DNA of 64,000 nt from Mucilaginibacter terrae (GCF_031951985.1 NZ_JAVLVU010000001.1:3844001-3908000); one strand, 5' to 3'. Shown: positions 1 through 9,521, counted from the first letter of the stretch. Notes: generated by a model not told the origin, from the sequence alone. Program-made: numbers and translations.

Positions 1-669
1 ATTGATTGTATTGTTTTTGGGTTTGATGGTTCGGACATGAAACTACTGTTGATACAGCGTGGTTTTGACCCCGAGCGGAACAAATGGAGCCTTATGGGCG
101 GTTATGTTGATGAAGATGAAAGCGTTGATGCAGCATCGGGCCGAATACTTGAAAACCTTACTGGGCTAAGCGGGGTATACCTCGAACAACTGCATACTTT
201 TGGCTCGGTAAAGCGCGATACCAACGAACGCACCATCAGCATCACCTATTTTGCCCTTATTGATATTGCCAAATACAAGCAGCAATTAAGTGCCGATTAT
301 CATGCCGAGTGGTTCCCGGTAAATAATATTCCTAAGTTGATTTTCGACCATAATGAGATGGTGGAAATGGCTAAAAAACGCCTGCAATACAAAGCCGCCC
401 TGCACCCCGTGGTGTTTGAACTGCTGCCCGAAAAATTTACCCTGCCGCAAATACAAAGCATGTACGATGCTATTTACGAGGTGAATTTTGATAAGCGTAA
501 CTTTAGCCGTAAGCTGCTTTCAACCGGTTTGTTGATTAAACTGAACGAAAAAGACAAGATGGGCTCGAAAAAAGGGGCCTTTTATTACACGCTTGATAAA
601 GACAAGTATGAAGAGAACCTGTTTAAAATTTTCAGCCTTATTATTACCCCTGATCACCTGCAGTTTTAG
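1..669 (+). CDS. AraR-like Nudix-domain transcriptional regulator (5' end outside window)
   Basis: The first internal ATG is at 37, but the same frame is open to base 1 (IDCIVFGFDGSD before the Met), so the gene starts outside the window. The visible protein has a Nudix-like core with GGYVDEDESVDAASGR where a catalytic Nudix box should be. The REx2EE glutamates are missing, as expected for a sugar-sensing rather than hydrolysing domain. The last ~90 residues look like a winged helix. Nudix-type regulators (NrtR/AraR family) control arabinose genes in Bacteroidota, and araB follows directly, so it is probably the local arabinose repressor. The ligand is inferred. Confidence 0.85.
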   Translation: MDCIVFGFDGSDMKLLLIQRGFDPERNKWSLMGGYVDEDESVDAASGRILENLTGLSGVYLEQLHTFGSVKRDTNERTISITYFALIDIAKYKQQLSADYHAEWFPVNNIPKLIFDHNEMVEMAKKRLQYKAALHPVVFELLPEKFTLPQIQSMYDAIYEVNFDKRNFSRKLLSTGLLIKLNEKDKMGSKKGAFYYTLDKDKYEENLFKIFSLIITPDHLQF

Positions 670-725
670 TAGCAAAAAATTTTTGCAGAGGCACAAGATA
701 ACCCCTACATTTACATCCTGAAATA

Positions 726-748
726 TTAAACGTCAAAATAACGTTTAA
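726..748. promoter_or_regulatory. Palindromic operator upstream of araB
   Basis: Perfect inverted repeat with arms TTAAACGT and ACGTTTAA separated by 7 bp, ending 13 bp before the araB start codon. It sits in the only gap between the Nudix regulator and the arabinose genes, so it is the best candidate binding site for that regulator. Assignment is by position and symmetry only. Confidence 0.6.
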
Positions 749-761
749 TTGAAAAATAACC

Positions 762-2435
762 ATGACTGATAAACCTCAATATGTAATTGGCGTTGATTAC
801 GGCTCGGACTCGGTACGCTCTGTAATTGTTAACGCTGCCGACGGTAAAGAACTGGCTACCTCGGTGTTCTATTATCCGCGCTGGCAAAAACAACAGTACT
901 GCGATGCCGCCAACAACCAATTCCGCCAGCATCCTTTAGATTATGTTGAAGGCCTGGAAAGCACTATTAAAGCATGTATTGCCAAAGCCGGAGCCGAAGT
1001 GGCCTCACAAATAAAAGCCATTGCGGTTGATACCACAGGTTCTACACCGGTAGCGGTAAACAAAGCCGGTGTGCCATTGGCATTATTACCCGAATTTGAG
1101 CACCACCCGGCTGCCATGTTTGTGCTTTGGAAAGACCATACCTCGGTTAAAGAAGCTGCCGAAATAAACGAACACGCCACTAAATTCGATATTAACTACC
1201 TGCAATACGTAGGTGGTATTTACTCGTCAGAGTGGTTTTGGGCAAAGTTGCTGCACATCCTTCGTACCGATGAGATAGTGCGCAACAATATATACTCTTG
1301 GGTTGAGCATTGCGACTGGATTCCGTTTTTATTAACCGGCGGTACCGATGCCGACCAAATTATGCGTGGCCGTTGTTCATCAGGCCATAAAGGTTTATGG
1401 GCTGCCGAGTTTGGTGGTTTACCTCCTGATGAGTTCTTCTCCTCGTTAGACCCGCTTTTAAAAGGATTTACTGAGCGTTTATATAAAGAAACTTATACAT
1501 CAGATGTTCCTGCCGGAAACTTATCTCCTGAGTGGGCTGAACGTTTAGGCCTATCAACCGATGTATTGGTAGGTGTTGGTGCATTTGATGCCCACATGGG
1601 TGCCGTTGGCGGCCAAATTGAGCCTTATCACCTGAGCAAGGTAATGGGAACCTCAACCTGTGATATTTTGGTTGCCCCAAACCGCGATATGGAAGGCAAA
1701 CTGGTTAAAGGTATTTGCGGACAGGTTGACGGCTCGGTTATTCCAGGCATGGCAGGTTTAGAAGCCGGTCAATCGGCCTTTGGCGATACGTATGCCTGGT
1801 TTAAAAACCTGTTGGCCTGGCCTATTCAAAACCTGCTGAATGATTCGGCCGTAGTTGACGTGCAAACCGCCGAAGCTTTAAAAGAAGAAATGATCGGTAA
1901 GATCATCCCCGAACTAAGCAAAGCCGCCGCAGCTTTACCGTTAGACGAGAAAGCCGAACTGGCTACCGATTGGTTTAACGGCCGCCGTACGCCCGATGCC
2001 AACCAACTGTTAAAAGGTACCATTACCGGTTTAGGTTTAGGCAGCGATGCCCCGCGCGTTTTCCGTGCACTGGCCGAGGCTACCTGCTTTGGTGCACGCA
2101 GTATAGTGGAGCGTTTCAGGAGCGAAGGGGTGCCGGTTGAAGGTATTATTGGTATTGGCGGTGTGGCTAAAAAATCACCCTACATTATGCAAATGATGGC
2201 TGACGTACTGCAAATGCCAATCCGTATTCACCAGTTTGAGCATACCTGTGCCTTAGGCGCGGCTATGTTTGCTGCCACTGTTGCGGGCATCTACCCTAAA
2301 GTAGAAGACGCCATGGAAGCTATGGGTGGTGGCTTTGATGTGGAGTACTTCCCTGAAGCTGCCAATACCGAGTTTTATAACAAGCGCTACGCGCAATATA
2401 ATACCTTAGGTAAGTTTACCGAAACAACTGTATAA
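762..2435 (+). CDS. araB: Ribulokinase
   Basis: FGGY-family sugar kinase of 557 aa, the normal length for ribulokinase. It phosphorylates L-ribulose with ATP in the cytoplasm, the second step of L-arabinose breakdown. The N-terminal ATPase fold opens with VIGVDYGSDSVRSVIV. The second domain has GVGAFDAHMGAVGG and, near the C-terminus, IGIGGVAKKSPYIMQMMAD and HTCALGAAMFAA. It lies between the Nudix regulator and araD/araA in one direction, giving a complete isomerase-kinase-epimerase pathway to D-xylulose 5-phosphate. Identification is firm from both sequence and context. Confidence 0.95.
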   Translation: MTDKPQYVIGVDYGSDSVRSVIVNAADGKELATSVFYYPRWQKQQYCDAANNQFRQHPLDYVEGLESTIKACIAKAGAEVASQIKAIAVDTTGSTPVAVNKAGVPLALLPEFEHHPAAMFVLWKDHTSVKEAAEINEHATKFDINYLQYVGGIYSSEWFWAKLLHILRTDEIVRNNIYSWVEHCDWIPFLLTGGTDADQIMRGRCSSGHKGLWAAEFGGLPPDEFFSSLDPLLKGFTERLYKETYTSDVPAGNLSPEWAERLGLSTDVLVGVGAFDAHMGAVGGQIEPYHLSKVMGTSTCDILVAPNRDMEGKLVKGICGQVDGSVIPGMAGLEAGQSAFGDTYAWFKNLLAWPIQNLLNDSAVVDVQTAEALKEEMIGKIIPELSKAAAALPLDEKAELATDWFNGRRTPDANQLLKGTITGLGLGSDAPRVFRALAEATCFGARSIVERFRSEGVPVEGIIGIGGVAKKSPYIMQMMADVLQMPIRIHQFEHTCALGAAMFAATVAGIYPKVEDAMEAMGGGFDVEYFPEAANTEFYNKRYAQYNTLGKFTETTV

Positions 2436-2440
2436 CTTCT

Positions 2441-2512
2441 GAACCGGAATTTTAGGAATTAGTAGAATTTTCAGAATTCTGTTCTTTCTATAAATTCCTA
2501 AAATTCCGGTTC
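2441..2512. repeat. Long inverted repeat between araB and araD
   Basis: Two 20-nt arms (2441-2460 and 2493-2512) are perfect reverse complements, beginning GAACCGGAATTTT and ending AAAATTCCGGTTC, around a 32-nt loop. The loop contains a smaller AGAATT/AATTCT symmetry. There is no U-run, so it is not an obvious terminator. It is more likely a dispersed palindromic intergenic repeat or an mRNA processing/stability hairpin between araB and araD. Confidence 0.7.
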
Positions 2513-2533
2513 AAGACAAATAACATATTCGAA

Positions 2534-3238
2534 ATGAGTAAATACGATCATATAAAACAGGCCGCCTACGCCGCCAATATGGAACTGCCCAAACTTGGTC
2601 TGGTTATTTTTACCTTTGGTAACGTGAGCGCCGCCGACCATGATTTAGGCGTGTTTGCCATTAAACCAAGCGGTGTACCTTACGAAGATCTTTCGCCCGA
2701 GAAAATGGTGATCGTTGATTTTGACGGCAATACTATTGAAGGTGATTTACGTCCGTCGTCAGACACCAAAACCCACGCCGTTTTATATAAAACCTGGGGA
2801 CCGGCAATTGGTGGTGTTTGCCATACGCACTCTACCTACGGTACTGCCTGGGCACAATCACAGCGCGATATTCCGATCTTCGGCACCACCCACGCCGATT
2901 ATAACACGGTAGACATCCCGTGCGCGCCGCCAATGATCGACGAGTACATTGCCGGCGATTACGAGTACAAAACAGGTTTCCAGATCATGGATGTGTTTGA
3001 GGAAAAAGGCTTGGATTATAAAGAGGTTGAAATGGTATTGGTGGGCAATCACGCACCGTTTACCTGGGGTAAAACCGCTGCCAAAGCCGTGCATAATAGT
3101 GCGGTGTTAGAAGCAATTGCTAAAATGGCCCTGCTAACCGAACAAATTAACCCACAGGCCCCACGCCTAAAAGATGCTTTAATACGTAAGCACTACGAGC
3201 GAAAACACGGACCTGATTCATATTATGGACAGAGCTAA
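2534..3238 (+). CDS. araD: L-ribulose-5-phosphate 4-epimerase
   Basis: Class II aldolase/adducin family, 234 aa, the usual AraD length. It converts L-ribulose 5-phosphate to D-xylulose 5-phosphate using a divalent metal. Visible family marks are FGNVSAAD near residue 29, AIKPSGVPYEDL, the HTHSTYGTAWAQ zinc-binding histidines, and HADYNTVDIPC. It follows araB after a 98-nt gap filled by a palindromic repeat and precedes araA, so the three enzymes are probably co-transcribed. Confidence 0.95.
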   Translation: MSKYDHIKQAAYAANMELPKLGLVIFTFGNVSAADHDLGVFAIKPSGVPYEDLSPEKMVIVDFDGNTIEGDLRPSSDTKTHAVLYKTWGPAIGGVCHTHSTYGTAWAQSQRDIPIFGTTHADYNTVDIPCAPPMIDEYIAGDYEYKTGFQIMDVFEEKGLDYKEVEMVLVGNHAPFTWGKTAAKAVHNSAVLEAIAKMALLTEQINPQAPRLKDALIRKHYERKHGPDSYYGQS

Positions 3239-3245
3239 GTGAGTG

Positions 3246-3352
3246 GTTGAATGGTTGATTGGTGAGTAGTTGATACTACCATGGCATATCATCCGTTCTC
3301 CTTTAAAAAACTACTTAACTCAATCAACTAATCAACTACTTAACAATTCAAC
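3246..3352. repeat. Imperfect inverted repeat between araD and araA
   Basis: The left part (GTTGAATGGTTGATTGG onward) and right part (ending TTAACAATTCAAC) are approximate reverse complements. The right part also repeats CTACTTAAC directly. It is built from TTGA/TCAA words, unlike the flanking genes, and looks like a second dispersed intergenic repeat. It places the true araA start downstream at 3360. Confidence 0.5.
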
Positions 3353-3359
3353 AAAAAGA

Positions 3360-4862
3360 ATGATTAATTTAAAAGAACTTGAAGTTTGGTTTGTAACCGG
3401 CAGCCAGGACCTTTACGGCGAGGATACGCTGAAACAGGTTGCCGAGCACTCGCAGGAAATTGCACGTGGTTTAGATGCCAACGCTGCTGTTCCGGTGAAA
3501 GTGGTTTTTAAACCAACTGTTAAATCATCTGAAGAGATATACAGCCTCATTCAGGAAGCCAACGTAACGCCTAACTGTATTGGCTTAATTACCTGGATGC
3601 ACACTTTCTCGCCCGCTAAAATGTGGATTCGCGGATTGAGCATCCTTAAAAAGCCTGTGCTTCACCTGCATACCCAGTTCAATGCCCAAATTCCTTGGAG
3701 CAGCATTGACATGGACTTTATGAATCTTAACCAAAGCGCCCACGGCGACCGTGAGTTTGGTTTTATGATGAGCCGTATGCGCTTACGCCGTAAGGTGGTT
3801 GTTGGTCACTGGCAAGAGGAAGAAGTAGCCAACCAAATTAGCGTTTGGGCACGTGCTGCTGCCGGTTGGCATGATTGGCAAGGCGCTAAATTTGCCCGCT
3901 TTGGCGATAACATGCGCTACGTTGCCGTTACCGATGGTGATAAGGTAGAAGCCGAATTACAATTTGGTTTCTCGGTGAATACTTACGGTATTGGTGATCT
4001 GGTAGGCGTTATTAACGCGTTAGATTACTCGTTAATTGACCAGCAAATTGCCGAATACCACGACTTATACGATGTAGCTGCCGAACTGCAAAAAGGCGGC
4101 GCTCAGCATCAGTCGTTAATTGAGGCTGCTAAAATTGAGGTAGGTTTACGTACCTTCTTGAAACAAGGCGGCTTTAAAGGTTTCAGCGATACGTTTGAAG
4201 ACCTGCACGGGATGGTACAATTACCGGGCATTGGCGCACAACGCCTGATGGCCGAAGGTTACGGTTTTGCCGGCGAAGGTGACTGGAAAACCGCTGCCCT
4301 GGTACGCGCCATGAAAGTAATGGGCGCCGGCCTGCCGGGTGGTAACGCCTTTATGGAAGATTACACTTACCATTTTGACGGTGCTAACTCTATGGTTTTA
4401 GGCTCGCACATGCTGGAGGTTGATCCGGCTATATCAACAGGTAAACCAAAGGTTGAGGTGCATCCCTTAGGTATTGGTGGTAAGGCCGATCCTGTTCGTT
4501 TGGTATTTAACGTGGCCGGTGGTGCTGCTTTGAACGCATCTATTGTGGATATGGGTAACCGTTTCCGTATGATCGTGAACGAGGTTGAGGCTGTTGAGCC
4601 AACCAACGATTTACCTAAACTGCCGGTAGCCCGTGTGCTTTGGAAACCATACCCGAACATGAAAGACGGATGTGCGGCCTGGATATATGCCGGTGGCGCT
4701 CACCATACCTGCTACAGCCAAAACTTAACCGACGAGCATTTACACGCCTTTGCCGAAATGGCGGGCATTGAGTACCTGTTGATAGGTAAAGAAACCAAGT
4801 TGCGCGAATTCCAGAAAGAGATTGCCTGGAACGATGCTTACTACAAAATGGGTAAATATTAA
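3360..4862 (+). CDS. araA: L-arabinose isomerase
   Basis: 500-aa enzyme interconverting L-arabinose and L-ribulose, the first catabolic step; manganese dependent in the family. I chose the ATG at 3360 ([20 protein letters not shown]) because AraA proteins begin just before the WFVTGSQ motif and are ~500 aa. An upstream ATG at 3270 would translate the intergenic repeat. The family motif [14 protein letters not shown] and the C-terminal GGAHHTCYS region are present. It is the last gene of the arabinose operon and is followed by a clear terminator hairpin. Confidence 0.95.
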   Translation: MINLKELEVWFVTGSQDLYGEDTLKQVAEHSQEIARGLDANAAVPVKVVFKPTVKSSEEIYSLIQEANVTPNCIGLITWMHTFSPAKMWIRGLSILKKPVLHLHTQFNAQIPWSSIDMDFMNLNQSAHGDREFGFMMSRMRLRRKVVVGHWQEEEVANQISVWARAAAGWHDWQGAKFARFGDNMRYVAVTDGDKVEAELQFGFSVNTYGIGDLVGVINALDYSLIDQQIAEYHDLYDVAAELQKGGAQHQSLIEAAKIEVGLRTFLKQGGFKGFSDTFEDLHGMVQLPGIGAQRLMAEGYGFAGEGDWKTAALVRAMKVMGAGLPGGNAFMEDYTYHFDGANSMVLGSHMLEVDPAISTGKPKVEVHPLGIGGKADPVRLVFNVAGGAALNASIVDMGNRFRMIVNEVEAVEPTNDLPKLPVARVLWKPYPNMKDGCAAWIYAGGAHHTCYSQNLTDEHLHAFAEMAGIEYLLIGKETKLREFQKEIAWNDAYYKMGKY

Positions 4863-4881
4863 TTAGCCCAACTTATATAAT

Positions 4882-4918
4882 AAAGCTCCTGTATCGGTCA
4901 TGATGCAGGGGCTTTTTA
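4882..4918 (+). terminator. Terminator of the arabinose operon
   Basis: Hairpin AAAGCTCCTG / CAGGGGCTTT (one G-T pair) followed by a T-run, 20 nt after the araA stop. Confidence 0.85.
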
Positions 4919-4984
4919 TTTAGGTACAGCTGTTACAATGCGTTGAAAACCTGCGTATAAGTAATAAAACTATCTAAATCTGTT

Positions 4985-5665
4985 ATGAAGAAGCTTCTAC
5001 TTGTTTTATTAACCGGCCTGTCTCTTGCCGCTTGTATTAAAGAAAAGGATAATAATGAGATAACCGGCCCCGAACCGATGCCCGAGAAAGTACTGTCGCG
5101 CGACACAATAAAAAGCGGCCAGCTATGGGGCTTTGCCATCGGGCAAACCAGTGCCCAGGTTTATGCCAAAGCACAGGAGATAAGTGTTGAACGCAAAATA
5201 GCTTACATGAGTGTGGTTGGTAATGTTTTTACCTCACTCGAGCCTCTCGAAAACAAGATACCGCTGTACACCACCATTCTTTTAGACCAAACCATTGGCA
5301 CCGGTACCGGCATACAAATTTACTTTGCCGACAATAAGGTAAAGAGCATGTGGACAAATGACGGCGTGCAAATGGGAAGATGGCCTGTTGTAACCGGCAG
5401 TAATTCATCAATAGCTGTTGAAGACCATATAAATGATGTGTACGCCAAACTGGTGAACATTAAAAAAATTAGCGCATATGCCAATAAATTTGAGCGTATT
5501 TCAATGTTCGATAAAGATTTTAGTAAAGCTTACGATCCGCAAATGGCCGCCTCGCGCCTGTGGTATGTAAACGGCAATATAGATGATAAGCAATATTACC
5601 GCTTAGAACTTAACTTTGTAGCAGGTAAGCTGGTTTCTATTTATTCTGCGCTGTTAGAAAAGTAG
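4985..5665 (+). CDS. Lipoprotein of unknown function
   Basis: 226 aa. The N-terminus MKKLLLVLLTGLSLAAC is a lipoprotein signal peptide with lipobox LAAC, so the mature protein starts at Cys17 and is probably outer-membrane anchored. A charged linker (KEKDNNEITGPEPMPEK) precedes a compact ~180-aa domain with no motif I recognise. It lies between two terminators and is therefore monocistronic. No function is proposed. Confidence 0.7.
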   Translation: MKKLLLVLLTGLSLAACIKEKDNNEITGPEPMPEKVLSRDTIKSGQLWGFAIGQTSAQVYAKAQEISVERKIAYMSVVGNVFTSLEPLENKIPLYTTILLDQTIGTGTGIQIYFADNKVKSMWTNDGVQMGRWPVVTGSNSSIAVEDHINDVYAKLVNIKKISAYANKFERISMFDKDFSKAYDPQMAASRLWYVNGNIDDKQYYRLELNFVAGKLVSIYSALLEK

Positions 5666-5684
5666 TTAGTTTTCCAAGACTATT

Positions 5685-5721
5685 AAAAGCCATTGCCTCG
5701 TACATAATGCAATGGCTTTTA
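5685..5721. terminator. Bidirectional terminator between convergent genes
   Basis: Perfect hairpin AAAAGCCATTG ... CAATGGCTTTT with A/T runs on both sides. It lies between the end of the lipoprotein gene (5665, +) and the stop of the convergent gene (5719, -). Confidence 0.8.
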
Positions 5722-6378
5722 TTTGCCATCCTCTAAAATACTTATATCAAGCTTTCGGGATGATAGCTTGTCCTTATTTACCGTCCACAATTTCCAGTGC
5801 TTGTTTGATGGGGTAAAAGGTAATTGAGATTTGATCGCTTTAATGTACTCAATAGCATAAGCGTCCAGTTCTTCAAAAGGGAGAACAAACCAAACCGAAA
5901 CGCTGTATTTGGAGCCGCACCTGAAACGTATTTGCGAATTGTGCAGCCGAACATCTATTATGGGGATGGTATCCTGCCCGGGCAATACTCTTTTATTCAC
6001 CGGATTGATAAAATGGAAACGCCATGTTACCGAAAAGGTTATTTTGTTGAACTTTTCGTGAAATGCCAGTGCTTCATCAACTTGCCTTGCAACAATATTC
6101 CAGGTCCAAACGGAGGTTCCGGAACCAATATATTGACTTAATGACCACGACGGTAGCCCAAAGCGTTTAATTGTTTCCCACAGCAACTTAAACGAAATTT
6201 TTTCTCCCTGGAAAAAGCTATTAAACTCCAACTGAACGCCCAGGGGCTGAGGTGCATTGGTGAAATGATTGGCAAAGTCTATCAATCGCTTGTATAATTC
6301 TGAAGCAGCAAATTTATTTATATAATGAGCACCGCCCGATTTTAGTGGCAAGCCATCGTATGTAATGAATTTTTGCAT
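5719..6378 (-). CDS. Hypothetical protein
   Basis: 219 aa, no signal peptide or membrane segment. It is rich in aromatic residues (for example SVTWRFHFINPVNKR, VSVWFVLPFEELDAY). I recognise no family. The coding frame is uninterrupted and the gene is bounded by a shared terminator downstream and a ~110-bp divergent intergenic region upstream, so it is likely real. It could be a soluble beta-rich protein; nothing supports a specific role. Confidence 0.6.
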   Translation of the reverse strand: MQKFITYDGLPLKSGGAHYINKFAASELYKRLIDFANHFTNAPQPLGVQLEFNSFFQGEKISFKLLWETIKRFGLPSWSLSQYIGSGTSVWTWNIVARQVDEALAFHEKFNKITFSVTWRFHFINPVNKRVLPGQDTIPIIDVRLHNSQIRFRCGSKYSVSVWFVLPFEELDAYAIEYIKAIKSQLPFTPSNKHWKLWTVNKDKLSSRKLDISILEDGK

Positions 6379-6491
6379 GTTTTGTGGTGGTTGGGTGGTG
6401 CTTATAAATATAATACTGATTTTTATTTTTTACTGTAACCATTTGCCCTTTACCTGCATCTTATAAATAAGAACAACAAAACCATAATATC

Positions 6492-7226
6492 ATGAAAACT
6501 ATAGCCACCATATTATTAGCCACTGCATTGGTTGCAGGAGCAACCCAAACCTTTGCTAAGCCAGCCATTACGGTTAAAGCCTACCATACCGACGAGCAGG
6601 ACCGCAAACTGTCGGGTTTTTCATCGGTAAGTGTATCGGGTTCATTCGATGTTTATCTTACACAGGGCAGCATCGAATCGGTTAAAGTGGAAGCTGATGC
6701 CGATGAGATAGATAAAATTGTGACTGAAGTTGATAACGGGGTTCTGAAAATTTATACCAAACGCACTACCGGCTTAACCTGGAACTGGGGAGGTAACAAA
6801 AAACGAATTGTACGTGTTGTGGCTAAAGACCTGCACAAAATTGGTCTGTCGGGTTCAGGAGATGTATTCTTTACCGATGGTTTCCGTACGCAGGATATGG
6901 TGGTAAGCTTGAGCGGTTCGGGTGATATTAAAGGTAAACTGGATGTTAAAAAGCTCGACGTATCCATCGTTGGTTCGGGTGATATCAGCCTTAGTGGTAG
7001 GGCCGAAACTTCGGCTGTTAAAGTATCAGGCTCGGGCGATTACAAGGGAAGTTCATTAACCACCGTGTCAACCTCAGTGAGAGTGGTAGGCTCGGGCGAT
7101 GCCTCGGTAAACGTAAGTGGGAAATTGGATGCCTCGGTAGCTGGTTCGGGTGATATCCGCTACACCGGCGGGGTTAAACAAATATCAACCTCTAAAGCAG
7201 GTAGCGGCGATATACATAAGTTTTAA
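6492..7226 (+). CDS. Head GIN domain-containing secreted protein (DUF2807-type)
   Basis: 244 aa with signal peptide MKTIATILLATALVAGATQTFA. The body is a beta-helix-like repeat in which GSGD recurs seven times at ~20-residue spacing (SGSGDVFF, SGSGDIKG, VGSGDISL, SGSGDYKG, VGSGDASV, AGSGDIRY, AGSGDIHK). This is typical of the Bacteroidota head GIN / putative auto-transporter adhesin family. It is probably periplasmic or outer-membrane associated. Biological role is unproven for most members. A strong terminator follows. Confidence 0.85.
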   Translation: MKTIATILLATALVAGATQTFAKPAITVKAYHTDEQDRKLSGFSSVSVSGSFDVYLTQGSIESVKVEADADEIDKIVTEVDNGVLKIYTKRTTGLTWNWGGNKKRIVRVVAKDLHKIGLSGSGDVFFTDGFRTQDMVVSLSGSGDIKGKLDVKKLDVSIVGSGDISLSGRAETSAVKVSGSGDYKGSSLTTVSTSVRVVGSGDASVNVSGKLDASVAGSGDIRYTGGVKQISTSKAGSGDIHKF

Positions 7227-7243
7227 GCTTGATAATATAAATA

Positions 7244-7275
7244 CTACAAAAGGCGCTTTATGCGCCTTTTGTAGT
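7244..7275 (+). terminator. Terminator after the head GIN gene
   Basis: Perfect hairpin CTACAAAAGGCGC / GCGCCTTTTGTAG with a 5-nt loop, 18 nt after the stop codon, followed by TTT. Confidence 0.85.
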
Positions 7276-7360
7276 TTAAGTACGTAATATAACCATAAAG
7301 TTTGCCCAATATGGGCTTAACACTAAGAGCATAGTTTTACAATTAAACCTGTAAGTGGCT

Positions 7361-7993
7361 ATGTTCAAATTTTTTGTACCAAAAAGCAATGTGTTCTTTA
7401 ACCTGTTCAACCAGTCGGCATCCAATAATGTGCGTATATCCGAGCTGTTGTACAAGGCCGTAAGCAGCGATTCGCCACATGAGGAAAAGATGCATTTTAA
7501 CCAGATAGCCCGGCTTAAAACCATTGGTAATGATTTAAAGCACCAGGTTTACACCGTGTCGTCGCGCTCGTTAATTTCGCCGTTTGAGCGTAATGATATG
7601 TATGCACTGGCATCAGCCATTAACCAGGTTTGCGATACCATGCACGTAGCCGCCCGCCGTTTAAGCCTGTATCAGTTAAGCACGGTAGAACCTGCCATTA
7701 AAGAAATTTCGGGCTTAATTATTGAAGCCAGCATGGAGCTCGACAAAAGCGTGAACTACCTGAGCAACCTGAGCCTGGCAGCCGATATAGCCGCCTGCTG
7801 CAAAAAAATACGTCAACTGGAAAACTACGCCGATCAGGTGTACGATAAGGCACTCTCATCTTTAGCCCATAACGAAACCAACGGCATCGAACTTATTAAA
7901 TACACCGAAATACTGGCCGCTTTAGAGCGCGCAACCGACCGTTGCGAGGATGCTACAGATGTGATAGAGAGTATTGTAGTAAAGAATACGTAG
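7361..7993 (+). CDS. DUF47 / PhoU-like protein
   Basis: About 210 aa, all-helical, matching the DUF47 family (TIGR00153/PhoU-like), which usually partners PiT-type phosphate transporters. Recognisable parts are MFKFFVPKSNVFFNLFNQSA at the start and FERNDMYALASAINQVCDTM in the middle. A GTG at 7355 would add two residues; I prefer the ATG at 7361 because family members begin MF/ML-K-F. Unusually, no phosphate transporter gene follows here; the next gene is a convergent pectate lyase. Confidence 0.85.
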   Translation: MFKFFVPKSNVFFNLFNQSASNNVRISELLYKAVSSDSPHEEKMHFNQIARLKTIGNDLKHQVYTVSSRSLISPFERNDMYALASAINQVCDTMHVAARRLSLYQLSTVEPAIKEISGLIIEASMELDKSVNYLSNLSLAADIAACCKKIRQLENYADQVYDKALSSLAHNETNGIELIKYTEILAALERATDRCEDATDVIESIVVKNT

Positions 7994-8008
7994 AAGTTAA
8001 AACTTGCG

Positions 8009-8054
8009 CTCGTTTATAACGAGTGCTTAACATGGCTTTGCGTTTATAACGCAA
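8009..8054. repeat. Two adjacent hairpins sharing the core GTTTATAAC
   Basis: CTCGTTTATAACGAG (8009-8023) and TTGCGTTTATAACGCAA (8038-8054) are two palindromes with the same centre and different stems. They lie in the gap between the convergent DUF47 and pectate lyase genes. They may be terminators or remnants of a repeat; no long U-run follows. Confidence 0.5.
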
Positions 8055-8117
8055 CTTATTGCATAATCCACAATATAATCATTCATCACAAACAAGCGTA
8101 ATAGTGCATATAAAGCC

Positions 8118-9521
8118 TTATTTAATACTATTCAAATAAACCTCCAGCATAGTATAACCACTTTTGTGCAGTTTATTCCGGTCGGCTGCGTTGTTTTTAT
8201 CTAAGCCGTTGGCTGTTTCCCAGGCATCGGGTATGCCGTCGTGGTCGGTATCGGCAGGAGCTGGTGCCATGTTATAAGCAGGCCAGCCACCTACGGCCAA
8301 TGCATCATCAATAATGCCTGCTTTATTTAAACTGCCCATGCCTTTGGGGTTATTGTTTTTTACTTCGTTAACAACACGGCTGTCCACCGCGTCGCGTTTG
8401 GGGAGCAGTGCCCCGGCTTTTTCCAGTACCGAGGTATAGGCATCAGCAGCTTTTTGGGTGTTGATGTTTTCTGCCTTGAATGCGGTGCTCGTTAGCACGC
8501 TGCTGCGTTTATCCTGGGGCAACCGGTTAAGGTCTAAACCTGCATTATTATTGGCGCTTAGTGCGGCATCGCCTTCCATCATGTTGCCGTTTAAGTACCA
8601 TTGCCCGGTTCCGGCTTCGTGGTAGGCTTCGCAAAACAGCTTTTTAACCCCCTCGGTTGCCGGACCGGGTTTGTAATAGTTGTTCACCATATTAATTTCC
8701 GACCGTCCGCCGGGAATTTTAATTTCGCCACCATAGCAGGCGCCGCTGCGCCCCCAGTTATAAATAACATTGTTGCGGTAATCTATCAACGCAATGGTAT
8801 CATGCGCGCGTGAGCCATTAAAACGTACGGCGCGGCTATATTGATTGGCAATTAAGTTGTGGTGGTAGGTTACATACTGCCCGCCCCAAACGCCGCCGTA
8901 ACTGCGCACGCCTTTTAAATGCCCTGCGTTATATAAACCCTCGCTTACTATGCACCATTGCACGGTTACGTTTTTAATATCGTACATGGCGGCGCACTCT
9001 TCATTTGCCCAGCTAAACGAGCAATGATCGATAATGATGTTTCGCATGTTTTCCATATCGAAACCATAAATGCCTGATGCGGCTTTACCTCCCGGTCTCG
9101 ACCGCAGATAGCGGATAATAATGTTTCCGTTTTTGCCGCCACCGTTTAGGATGAAAGAATTGCCTTTAAGGCAAATGCCGTCAACGGGCGCGGTTTGACC
9201 TGCAATGGTAAGGTTGGAGCGGTTGATTTTTATAGCCGATTGTAACTCAATAATTCCGGCAACTTTAAATATAACAGTAAGCGGTTCAGTAGGGTAAGCC
9301 TTTAAAGCCTCCCTAAAGCTACCCGGGCCCGAATCATTTAGGTTGGTAACTTCGGCTACCTGTCCGCCACGGCCGCCCGTTGCATATTTGCCAAAACCTT
9401 CGGCTCCGGGGAAAGCCACAAGTTTATCATCCGATGGATTTATTATATAAGTGGGTTGCTTAAAGGAGAATAAATAAAAGGCTCCGCAACATAGTAATGC
9501 AGCTATTAATGCTTTTTTCAT
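8118..9521 (-). CDS. Secreted pectate lyase (polysaccharide lyase family 1-like)
   Basis: 467 aa with an N-terminal signal/anchor (MKKALIAALLCCGAFYLF). The domain starts FPGAEGFGKYATGGRGG and continues with parallel beta-helix rungs (NIIIRYLRSRPGG, NIIIDHCSFSWANEE, QYVTYHHNLIANQYSRAVRFNGSR); the late RxxR is the expected catalytic arginine region of PL1 enzymes. Near residue 435 the motif DTDHDGIPDAWE is a calcium-binding type-3-repeat-like loop common on secreted Bacteroidota glycanases. It would cleave polygalacturonan by beta-elimination. It is about 3 kb from the arabinose operon, fitting plant cell wall use. Confidence 0.85.
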   Translation of the reverse strand: MKKALIAALLCCGAFYLFSFKQPTYIINPSDDKLVAFPGAEGFGKYATGGRGGQVAEVTNLNDSGPGSFREALKAYPTEPLTVIFKVAGIIELQSAIKINRSNLTIAGQTAPVDGICLKGNSFILNGGGKNGNIIIRYLRSRPGGKAASGIYGFDMENMRNIIIDHCSFSWANEECAAMYDIKNVTVQWCIVSEGLYNAGHLKGVRSYGGVWGGQYVTYHHNLIANQYSRAVRFNGSRAHDTIALIDYRNNVIYNWGRSGACYGGEIKIPGGRSEINMVNNYYKPGPATEGVKKLFCEAYHEAGTGQWYLNGNMMEGDAALSANNNAGLDLNRLPQDKRSSVLTSTAFKAENINTQKAADAYTSVLEKAGALLPKRDAVDSRVVNEVKNNNPKGMGSLNKAGIIDDALAVGGWPAYNMAPAPADTDHDGIPDAWETANGLDKNNAADRNKLHKSGYTMLEVYLNSIK

